A DNA stretch of 64,000 nucleotides, taken from assembly GCF_035658495.1 (NCBI RefSeq), contig NZ_CP141944.1:832001-896000 (forward strand), read 5' to 3'. This DNA comes from Novosphingobium sp. RL4 (GTDB taxonomy: Bacteria; Pseudomonadota; Alphaproteobacteria; Sphingomonadales; Sphingomonadaceae). A program made the translations under genes and the position numbers. Every line of letters starts with the position of its first letter. The first letter of the stretch is position 1. The notes under the pieces are model-generated. The model saw nothing but the letters and a program-made list of their open reading frames with translations. It ran no database searches and was not told where the DNA came from. Positions 16,665 to 24,214 of the stretch are shown piece after piece.

Positions 16665-19127
16665 TCAATCCCTGCGGATTCGCACTTCGCGCTGCGGGAA
16701 GGGCAGCTCTATCCCTTCCTTGCCGAACCGTTCGGCAATGGCGAACCGGACTTGCGAGGCGATGGATGCGCCATCGGTCGCGTCGGGCACGAACAGCAGC
16801 AGGCGCATGTTGATCGAGCTTTCGGCAAATGCGTCCAGCGTCACGCTGGGTGCCGGCGACGGAAGCACGCCTGGGTTCGCATGGGCAATCTCCAGCAGGA
16901 CAGCGCGAACCTTTTCGAGATCGGAACTGTACGCCACCCCAACCGGCACCACCACGCGCGCCAGTGCCGCCCCCAGGCTCAGGTTCTTCACGCTGCCGGT
17001 GATGAGCTGGGAATTGGGAATGATGATCTGGTGACGGTCGAAGCTTTCCAGGTGGGTCGAGCGGACGGACACTTTTCGCACGATGCCGGAGAAGTTCCCG
17101 ACCTCGATCCAGTCCCCTTCGCGGATCGGCCGTTCGATCAGCAGGATCACGCCGCTGGTGAAGTTCTCGACGATGGATTGCAGGCCGAAGCCGAGACCGA
17201 CCGACAAGGCCCCGGCAACGAAGGCGAGGCTGGAAAGGTCCAGTCCGGTGCTGGCGATGGCGATGACCGCGGCCAGCACGATCCCAGCATAGCCGATCAT
17301 CGTCACGATCGAGGCTTGTGAGCCCCGGTCCAGCCCGAATTGCGGCAGGATCGAGAGGTTGATGATCCGCTGGGTCCAGCGTGTGGCGACGTAGCCGGCA
17401 AGGAAGATGAAGGCGAAGGTGAGAATGTCGCCCGCCGACAGGTTCACCTGGCCGATCGTGACACCGCTGCGCAGCGTGACGATGGCATCGCCGATCTCGC
17501 GGCTGTTGTAGCCCCAGGTCACTGCCAGCATCGGCACGGTGCAAAGCGTTATGAAGAGCCCGGTCAGCATCGGCACGAAGTGCAGCGTCGTGCGGTAGCG
17601 TTTGAACCGTCCTTCGGCGAGCAGGCCGAGCACCAGCGAGATCAGCCGGTGCAGGAAAATGGCGATGGCGATGACCGCGATCGAAAGCACCGCGTCCGAA
17701 AAGATTTCACGCGCGAGGATGATGTAGCCGACAAGCGCGGCGGAGACGCTGCCAATCACCAGCAGCTTGAGAATTCGGCTTAACGGCGATGCAAAGTCTA
17801 GCATTTCTGGTGGCTTGCCGCCCGATGCCGTGGCTTCGTCCTGGCCTTCGCGGCCCTTGTGAAGCAGGTTCGCAAGCACCCAGATCAGCCCGCCGCCCAG
17901 GATCAGCAGCAATCCCGAAATGAGGTCGATTGCGGTGGCAGACGCGAAACCGGCCTGCTCGAGAGCCTCGACGATGGCTTCCATCGCCATGACCACGCCG
18001 ATCCAGCGGACCGTCGATACGCCCTTGTCGACAAGGGCCGGCCGCAGCCGCACCAGACGCAACTGGACGAAGGGCGATTGCAGCGTTCCCTTAGCAAGCC
18101 ACTGGGTGATGGCGACGATCAGCGCCGCAAGCACGAAGATGGTGCTGAGCCGGACCAGTACGGCGATGGTGACGAACGGTTTCAGCACGAGGCCCATGGC
18201 GGCGATCGTGCAGCCTATGCCGAAGAACAGCGCGATTGCCGTGGAAACATCCTCGAGCACCACGATCAGCAACCGGCTAGCCAGTTGCTCCACGTTTTCG
18301 ATCCGCTTTGCCAGCCTGGCGCTCAACACGCGCAGCAGCCATGCGGACGCGAACGGGCCCAGCAGCATCAGTGCCGCTGCGCCCAGCACCCGGCTGGCGA
18401 GGCCAAGGAAGCCGATAGCCTCGTAGCCCCGCGCAAAGCCCGCCGCCATGGCTTCGGCACCGCGCCGGGCATCGCCGGCGAAGGTCAGCCAGAGGCGGGG
18501 ATCGAGCACGGAAGAGGCGCGCTCCGACTTGCGCAGGCGGTCTATCGCCGCGATCCGTTCGTCGAGATCGGAGACGAGGGTTGCCGCGCGCGCCTGTGCC
18601 TCGCGGGCGCGAAGGACCGGCCCGAGAGCAACGGAAAGGCGCGCGTCGAGTGCCTTGCGCTGGTCGGTGATGGCGGAGGCTTCGGTCTTGCCGGATTCGG
18701 GCAGCGGGCCGAGCGCGGTGATCTGGGCCTGTATGATTCGCGCATCGAGGTTGCTGCGATCGGCAATCCCGCGAGCCAGATCGCGGTCGGCCGCAAGACG
18801 GTCGCGCAGGAGGTTCAGTTCGCGCACTTCGTCGTAGTCGTGCCGTGAGATGTCCGTGCGCAAGACGGCCTCGGCATGCCTGGCATCCGCATCGAAGCTG
18901 GCCACCGCCTCGCTCGGCGTTTTCCTGACGGGATCGGGAGCAGGCTCGGGAGCGGGGTCGGCCTTGGGGAGCGCCGAGGCGATGGCAGACGAAAGCGCGG
19001 GAGGCTGGGTGGCAGGCTGGGCGGCCAGCGCGCTTCCCGCAGCCAGCATAAGGACAATGGCCAGCACGCACCGCGCGATCGCGGCGAGGCCCGCACTTCC
19101 GACGGCGATGCGGTTGCGGTCTTTCAA
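16665..19127 (-). CDS. MscS-family mechanosensitive channel with DUF3772-type N-terminus
   Basis: A large inner-membrane channel that would release solutes on hypo-osmotic shock. From the TTG at 19127 it has 820 residues, beginning with a signal peptide ending GSALAAQP. GAAGGA lies nine bases upstream. ATGs at 19193 and 19334 would add a basic leader and are less likely. A periplasmic coiled-coil-like domain (about 40-230, the DUF3772 region) is followed by about ten membrane helices. The MscS core comes next: TM3-like AFVAGALSVGLGFGLQSIVE, then the beta domain with ERPIREGDWIEVGNFSGIV and IIIPNSQLITGSVKNLS. The C-terminus ends in basic residues. It is flanked by EPS genes but has no obvious functional link to them. 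Confidence 0.9.
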   Translation of the reverse strand: MKDRNRIAVGSAGLAAIARCVLAIVLMLAAGSALAAQPATQPPALSSAIASALPKADPAPEPAPDPVRKTPSEAVASFDADARHAEAVLRTDISRHDYDEVRELNLLRDRLAADRDLARGIADRSNLDARIIQAQITALGPLPESGKTEASAITDQRKALDARLSVALGPVLRAREAQARAATLVSDLDERIAAIDRLRKSERASSVLDPRLWLTFAGDARRGAEAMAAGFARGYEAIGFLGLASRVLGAAALMLLGPFASAWLLRVLSARLAKRIENVEQLASRLLIVVLEDVSTAIALFFGIGCTIAAMGLVLKPFVTIAVLVRLSTIFVLAALIVAITQWLAKGTLQSPFVQLRLVRLRPALVDKGVSTVRWIGVVMAMEAIVEALEQAGFASATAIDLISGLLLILGGGLIWVLANLLHKGREGQDEATASGGKPPEMLDFASPLSRILKLLVIGSVSAALVGYIILAREIFSDAVLSIAVIAIAIFLHRLISLVLGLLAEGRFKRYRTTLHFVPMLTGLFITLCTVPMLAVTWGYNSREIGDAIVTLRSGVTIGQVNLSAGDILTFAFIFLAGYVATRWTQRIINLSILPQFGLDRGSQASIVTMIGYAGIVLAAVIAIASTGLDLSSLAFVAGALSVGLGFGLQSIVENFTSGVILLIERPIREGDWIEVGNFSGIVRKVSVRSTHLESFDRHQIIIPNSQLITGSVKNLSLGAALARVVVPVGVAYSSDLEKVRAVLLEIAHANPGVLPSPAPSVTLDAFAESSINMRLLLFVPDATDGASIASQVRFAIAERFGKEGIELPFPQREVRIRRD

Positions 19128-19486
19128 CCCTGCGTATCCTTCAGAGTGGCGCGGCTTCAAGGGTACCCCCGCCCAGCGCCAGCGGCGAAGCATGGGCCGG
19201 CGCCGGAAAGGCAAGACAATAGAGCGTTTCCTTATGCCCGCGCCGGAGCCGCTGGCAAGGCCCCGGAAGATCGGCCGAAGTTTCCGCTTCGGTTTCGGAG
19301 CGTGCTTCGGCCGGGGCGCGGGCGTCGAGGCCATCGTCGTGCCGATCGCCGAACTGCCCGGTATAGTTCAGGAAATTCGGATGGTTGCGGCGCTATTCAG
19401 GGTAATGGCGCATCCCGGGGCGGCTGGGTAGAACCTGCCGGGTGGCCGCGATGAATGCGCGGTGGCTTTGAGGCGCGGGGGCTTGT
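19128..19486. other. Divergent intergenic region, no gene seen
   Basis: It separates the leftward MscS gene from the rightward glycosyltransferase. If MscS starts at 19193 or 19334 instead of 19127, part of this stretch is coding for a basic leader. No convincing promoter boxes or hairpins were recognised. Confidence 0.4.
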
Positions 19487-20386
19487 GTGAGTAAGCTGGC
19501 CAGGCAGTTCATCTTTGCAGTTCTGCCGCGATCCGTGGCAATCCGGTTGTGGACCGGGCGCCAGTACCGGCGCTATGCGGGCCGATATCCCGAGGGCGAG
19601 AGGCGGCCGCATCCGCTGCGGGCCCCGCTGATCGTTTCGCTGACGTCCTTTCCGCCGCGATATCCCACGCTCCACCTCACGCTGCGAAGCCTGCTGCGGC
19701 AGGACACCGTGCCTGACCGCATCGTCCTGTGGCTGGCGCGCGGTGACGAGGAATCCCTGCCCGCTGCCGTGCGGGAACTGCTGGACGGGCGGGTCGAACC
19801 GCGGCTGGTCGACGACGTGCGCAGCTACAAGAAGCTCGTCTATGCGCTCGGCGCCTTTCCCGAAGCCTATATCGCCACTGCCGACGATGACGTCTTCTAC
19901 AAGCCTTCCTGGCTGACCGAACTCGTCGATGGACAGGCCGGAACGAAGGGCGTCATCACCTGTCTGCGCGCGCACCGGCTGGAGATGGGGGCGGGCGGGG
20001 CGCTGGCCCGTTATGCCGATTGGGGCTGGGACGTTCAGGACGATGCCGCGCACGCTCCGTCCATCGATCTCATGCCCACGGGGATCGGCGGGGTGCTCTA
20101 TCCGCCCGGGTGCTTCCATCCCGACGTGACGGAGCGCGAACTCTACGAGCGATACGCACCTTCCGCCGACGACTTGTGGTTCTACTGGTGTGCGCGCCGG
20201 GCAGGCGCGCTCTACCGGAAGGTGGGACCGCGCTTCGTGCAGATGACCTGGGACTTTTCCCAGGCGAGCCGCCTCTACGACGACAACATGCTGCAGAACG
20301 ACGCGCAGATTTCCGCGCTGGTCAATCGTTTCGGCAATCCCCTGCTCATGCCGCAGGGCATTCCTGCGGTGGCGGTGTCCGAATGA
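19487..20386 (+). CDS. Glycosyltransferase-like protein (GT-A, DDD motif)
   Basis: Encodes 299 residues from a GTG at 19487. The segment LIVSLTSFPPRYPTLHLTLRSLLRQ, read in parts, resembles the nucleotide-binding start of a GT-A transferase, and IATADDDVFYKPSWLTEL holds an Asp triplet at the expected place of the metal-binding DxD. ADDLWFYWCARRAG is conserved in a family of short EPS/LPS transferases that are usually annotated only as hypothetical. It is translationally coupled (ATGA) to the flippase gene that follows, so it probably acts on the same polysaccharide. Donor and acceptor unknown. Confidence 0.75.
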   Translation: MSKLARQFIFAVLPRSVAIRLWTGRQYRRYAGRYPEGERRPHPLRAPLIVSLTSFPPRYPTLHLTLRSLLRQDTVPDRIVLWLARGDEESLPAAVRELLDGRVEPRLVDDVRSYKKLVYALGAFPEAYIATADDDVFYKPSWLTELVDGQAGTKGVITCLRAHRLEMGAGGALARYADWGWDVQDDAAHAPSIDLMPTGIGGVLYPPGCFHPDVTERELYERYAPSADDLWFYWCARRAGALYRKVGPRFVQMTWDFSQASRLYDDNMLQNDAQISALVNRFGNPLLMPQGIPAVAVSE

Positions 20387-21867
20387 CGAGGGCCGGCAGC
20401 GACGATATCGGCCGCCACGCCACGCGGGGGGTGGCATCCACCGCCGCATCCCAGATTGTCAAGGTGTTCGCCACGATGGCGACCACGATCGTGGTCGCGC
20501 GTATTCTCTCACCGGCGGATTACGGCATCAGCGCCATGGTGGCGCCGCTTACCGGCCTGATCCTGATCTTCCAGAACCTGGGGTTCACGCAGGCGGTCGT
20601 GCAGGCGCGGGATCTCGACCCGGAGCATTCCAATGCCCTGTTCTGGCTGAACGTGTTCGTCTCGGTCGCAGCGGCTCTGGTCATGGTGATCCTGGCACCG
20701 CTGGCGGGCTGGTTCTACGGCGATTACCGCGCGGGATATGTGACGGCGGCCACCGGGCTCACCGTCCTCGTCTCGGGGTTGAAGTTGCAGCATCAGGCCC
20801 TGCTCAACCGGGACCTTCGCTTCCATACGCTCAGCATCAACGATATCGCCGTGGCCGTGTCGACGTTCGTCTTCACCGCGCTGGCCGCGCTTGCGCTGCG
20901 CAATTACTGGGCGATCTGGCTGGGGGCGCTGCTGGGGGCGAGCGTCAGCACGGTGATGGTCTGGACATCCTGCACCTGGCGCCCGCGAATGGGCGCGCGC
21001 TTCGCCGGGGTGCGCCATCTCGTGGTGTTCGGAGCGAATCTTACGGGTTTCAATCTCGTGAACTTCTTCGCCCGCAATCTCGATAACGTCATCATCGCCA
21101 AGGCCGAGGGTGCGGACGCGGTCGGCCTGTACGATCGCAGCTACAAGCTCATGCTGTTTCCCCTGCAAAACGTGAACCAGCCGCTGAGCCGCGTCATGAT
21201 TCCGGTCATGAGCCGGCTCCAGGACGATGCGGAACGATATCGGCGGGTCTATGAACGGGCGATCCGCGCGCTTGCGCTGCTGTCCCTGCCGGGCATCCTG
21301 GCGGCGGCGATCTGCAGCGATCGGCTCGTGCCTTTCCTGCTGGGATCGCGGTGGAGCGCCGCCAGCCCGATCTTCTTCTGGCTCAGCCTCACCGCGATCG
21401 TCCAGACCGTGCCCAACACGACCGGTTGGCTCTACATCAGCAGCGGGAAGACCCGGCGCATGATGTATTGGGGGATTTTCTCCAGCACGATCAGCGTGAT
21501 CAGCTTCTTCATCGGGGTGCGCTGGGGCGCGGTGGGGGTGGCGGCCGCCTATTTCTTCGGCCAGCTCCTGACGACTCCCGCACTTTACTATTATGCGACC
21601 AAGGGCACGCCGGTGTCCCAGCGTTTCCTGTACGAGGCGCAGGTGCCCTCATTGCTTGGGGGCGTCTTTGCCTGGGCGGTGGTTTCGCGGCTGGGGGAAG
21701 GTTTGCCTACCGTCGTCACGCTTACGGTTGCGGTCCTGTGCAGCTACGGAGGCACCGTTGCGGCCCATTTCTGCACCGCGAGCGGGCGGCGCGACATGGC
21801 GGAGATGATCCGGCTGGCCGCGAACCTGCTGCCGGACCGCTTCCGCCGCCATCCGCAGAAGGGCTGA
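20383..21867 (+). CDS. Wzx-like lipopolysaccharide/EPS flippase (MOP superfamily)
   Basis: Encodes 494 residues from the ATG at 20383, which overlaps the previous stop as ATGA. About 12-14 membrane helices are predicted. The N-terminus GRHATRGVASTAASQIVKVF and IVVARILSPADYGISAMV is the standard opening of the polysaccharide-transporter (WzxC/AmsL-like) branch. AVGLYDRSYKLMLFPLQNVN is a second conserved block. It would flip undecaprenyl-linked repeat units to the periplasm for the polymerase. A longer in-frame opening to 20020 overlaps the glycosyltransferase and is rejected. Confidence 0.92.
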   Translation: MTRAGSDDIGRHATRGVASTAASQIVKVFATMATTIVVARILSPADYGISAMVAPLTGLILIFQNLGFTQAVVQARDLDPEHSNALFWLNVFVSVAAALVMVILAPLAGWFYGDYRAGYVTAATGLTVLVSGLKLQHQALLNRDLRFHTLSINDIAVAVSTFVFTALAALALRNYWAIWLGALLGASVSTVMVWTSCTWRPRMGARFAGVRHLVVFGANLTGFNLVNFFARNLDNVIIAKAEGADAVGLYDRSYKLMLFPLQNVNQPLSRVMIPVMSRLQDDAERYRRVYERAIRALALLSLPGILAAAICSDRLVPFLLGSRWSAASPIFFWLSLTAIVQTVPNTTGWLYISSGKTRRMMYWGIFSSTISVISFFIGVRWGAVGVAAAYFFGQLLTTPALYYYATKGTPVSQRFLYEAQVPSLLGGVFAWAVVSRLGEGLPTVVTLTVAVLCSYGGTVAAHFCTASGRRDMAEMIRLAANLLPDRFRRHPQKG

Positions 21868-21872
21868 AGGCA

Positions 21873-22805
21873 TCAGCGCCGCGGCGTGAGCCAGGCAACG
21901 GCCTTCCGGTAGCCTTCCAGCCCGAATACCGCCGCGCCGAGCTTGGGAACCGGCGCAAGGTGCGCGCCCTTGCCGCCGAGCGAGAGGCTGCGCTGAAGCG
22001 CGCGGCGGCCCTGCGCCATGTCCCCCCGCCGAAAGGCGCTGTCGGCAAGCCAGTAGAAGTATTCGCCGATGATCCGTGCGCGCCTTTCGTCCGGCACCGT
22101 GTCCGACGGCCGGCGCAGCAGGCTTTCGGCCACGTCTATGAGATCGCCGAAAGTGGAACGGTTCGCGGAGATGCGCAGCGGCGAATCGTGCTGGACATAG
22201 ACGCCGCAACCCCGGTCCGAATGTGCCAGCCGCGCGCCTGCGAGCGCGGCCCGGCACACGATTTCACCGTCCTGGTTGCGCCGCACCGCTTCGTCCCACC
22301 CGCCGATGCTGCGCACAAAATCGGTACGCCAAAGCACCGCACAGGGCGGTGTCCAGCGCCGACGAACCAGCCACCGGTCCAGCAGGTCTTCGGCGTTGCT
22401 ATACCGTTCGCGCCGCAGTTCCGCCGAAGGGGCCGCTTCATTGTAGCGAAGCCAGGGGCCGAATGCGACGTCGGCTCCGTTCTCCACGGCGTCCAGCAGG
22501 CCGCGGAAGAGGTCGCCCATCACGAAGTCGTCGCCGTCGAGAAACATCACGTAATCGGTTTCGACGAGGGCGAGCCCGCGATTCCGGCTCTTCTGCGCGC
22601 CCAGATTGGCCTCGTTCAAGATCACGGAAAGGCGCGTATCCGCGATGGACTGCGCGGCGGACCGGGTTTCCTCGCCCGTGTCGTCAACGACCACGATGAC
22701 CCGCGTATCGACATGGGGCTGGCCGAACACCGAGCGGACCGTCCGCTCGATGGTATGCCCGGCCTGATAGGCAGGCACGACGACCGTGATGGAAGCCCGT
22801 GGCAT
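21873..22805 (-). CDS. Glycosyltransferase family 2 protein
   Basis: Encodes 310 residues. The GT-A opening SITVVVPAYQAGHTIERTV is followed by NEANLGAQKSRNRGLALVET and VMFLDGDDFV, the metal-binding DxD. A helical C-terminal extension (about 220-310) holds repeats such as WLADSAFRRGDMAQGRRALQ, as found in GT2 enzymes of EPS clusters. AGGAG lies eight bases upstream of the ATG at 22805. It is convergent with the flippase gene, only five bases from its stop, and closes EPS region A. Confidence 0.9.
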   Translation of the reverse strand: MPRASITVVVPAYQAGHTIERTVRSVFGQPHVDTRVIVVVDDTGEETRSAAQSIADTRLSVILNEANLGAQKSRNRGLALVETDYVMFLDGDDFVMGDLFRGLLDAVENGADVAFGPWLRYNEAAPSAELRRERYSNAEDLLDRWLVRRRWTPPCAVLWRTDFVRSIGGWDEAVRRNQDGEIVCRAALAGARLAHSDRGCGVYVQHDSPLRISANRSTFGDLIDVAESLLRRPSDTVPDERRARIIGEYFYWLADSAFRRGDMAQGRRALQRSLSLGGKGAHLAPVPKLGAAVFGLEGYRKAVAWLTPRR

Positions 22806-22938
22806 CGCTGGCGCTCCTGAAGACGGGCAAAGTTGCCGTTCCCGGCGATTATTACGGGTCTTCGCGGCGCGGGACTAGCTGGACGAAGGGGTGAGTCGCT
22901 CGTCCTTGTGGCGGCAGGAGCGCAACCGCCGCAGTCGT

Positions 22939-23109
22939 TCAGTTATGGCGGCGCGGCGGACGATGATCGTCCCGGTCCCGGTGACCGTCGCGGTCGCCGT
23001 GTTCGTGCCGGGGCGGATGGTGGCGTCCGGGGCGGTCGTCATGGCAGGCCGACAGCAGGATGGTGGTGGCGGAAAGGATGCCGAGGCCCCAGCCCAGTCT
23101 GCGGTACAT
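22939..23109 (-). CDS. Small His/Asp/Arg-rich lipoprotein, 56 residues
   Basis: The ATG at 23109 has AGGAGA six bases upstream, a strong site, so this short frame is probably real. The protein starts MYRRLGWGLGILSATTILLS and has a lipobox ending in Ala-Cys, with Cys at residue 22, so a 35-residue mature lipoprotein is expected. The mature part is almost only His, Asp, Arg, Pro and Gly (HHPPRHEHGDRDGHRDRDDH), a composition that could bind divalent metal. No family is recognised. It lies upstream of EPS region A and downstream of the outer-membrane barrel gene in the same direction. A longer in-frame opening to 23286 lacks a good start. Confidence 0.6.
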   Translation of the reverse strand: MYRRLGWGLGILSATTILLSACHDDRPGRHHPPRHEHGDRDGHRDRDDHRPPRRHN

Positions 23110-23230
23110 GTGCTTCTCCTGTGCGTTCGGCGATTTGCCGTTGAGAAACAAATGGATGAACGCCTTGCCGGTTCCCGCTAATGGTTCATTTGCGCGCGGG
23201 CGGGCCCGGCATGTTCCGTCGGCTCCGCCG

Positions 23231-24214
23231 TCAGAATGCCTTTCGTAGCGAGATGCCGCCGGAAATCGTGTTGCCCGCGAGCGCATCGAAACTGCGAGAG
23301 GCGTAGAGGTCGAGATGGAGCCTGTCCGCCAGCTTCATGTTGGCGCTGATGCCCACCTCCCACCATCCGTCTGAATAGTGGCGCGAATCCAGCAGTCCGC
23401 TGCGGGGGATCTCTTCGAGGCTCTCGAACTGGCCGACTTTGACTTGCGAGACGGCGTTGCTGGTCCAGTTACGGGAAAGCGAGATGCCGGCATAATGGTC
23501 GCCATTTTCGCCGAACGCATGATCGAGGCGGACAGTGCTGCCCAGCGTCCATGTCGGTTCCCGGGTTTCCAGATCGACCAGGCCGGTTCCGGTGGGGGCG
23601 GGGCGGAGCAGGCGTCCCTGTGCGTAGGAACCGACGATCGTCGGCGTCACGAACCATCGGGGCGAAAGCGGGAAAATCCGTCCGAAGTCACCGCCCAGTG
23701 CATAATAGGCGCTGCTTCTGGCTCCCGAACTCTGGCGGCTTCCCCAGTCGGTGCTGATCTTGCCGTAGACCTGACGGCCGTAGCTGGCCCAGCCGTCGAC
23801 GACCCAGTTGTCGAAGTTGCCGCCTGCGCCAAGCGTGCCGACGTAGTAATCGGACGGGAGCGCGGTGTCGGCCTGGATCAGGGTACCGTGATAGCGCATC
23901 ACGCCGCCGCGCACGTATCCGCGCCCGATCTGGCGGGTAAGGGACAGCGTCTGCCACGAACCATCGGGGCCGTCGTCGCGGTTGCTCAGCCCGGCGGACA
24001 GCGTGATCGTCCAGGGATCGACGGGTTGCGGGGGAGCCGTGTCGGCGGGATCGGCTGATGCAGCCTGCGAAGTGGCGTCGGTCGACGCGAGTTCGGGGGC
24101 AGGTGCGGCGGCAGTGTCCTGCGCTGTGGCAGTCTCCTGCGCTGCGGCGCAGCCGGGCAACCACGCTGCCGCAAGGCCTGCGCAAAGCAGGCAGGCCATC
24201 GATCTTGCGGGCAT
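23231..24214 (-). CDS. Outer-membrane beta-barrel protein, unknown function
   Basis: Encodes 327 residues from the ATG at 24214, which overlaps the histidine-kinase stop codon as TGATG. The signal peptide holds a possible lipobox (AAAWLPGCAA), then a low-complexity Ala/Thr/Pro linker to about residue 68. The rest alternates polar and hydrophobic residues in strands with short turns (SLTRQIGRGYVRGGVMRYHG; RLHLDLYASRSFDALAG) and ends in Phe (SLRKAF), the usual C-terminus of an outer-membrane barrel. It looks like an autotransporter-type barrel without a passenger. Tight coupling to the kinase suggests that it belongs to the same envelope signalling unit. Confidence 0.72.
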   Translation of the reverse strand: MPARSMACLLCAGLAAAWLPGCAAAQETATAQDTAAAPAPELASTDATSQAASADPADTAPPQPVDPWTITLSAGLSNRDDGPDGSWQTLSLTRQIGRGYVRGGVMRYHGTLIQADTALPSDYYVGTLGAGGNFDNWVVDGWASYGRQVYGKISTDWGSRQSSGARSSAYYALGGDFGRIFPLSPRWFVTPTIVGSYAQGRLLRPAPTGTGLVDLETREPTWTLGSTVRLDHAFGENGDHYAGISLSRNWTSNAVSQVKVGQFESLEEIPRSGLLDSRHYSDGWWEVGISANMKLADRLHLDLYASRSFDALAGNTISGGISLRKAF

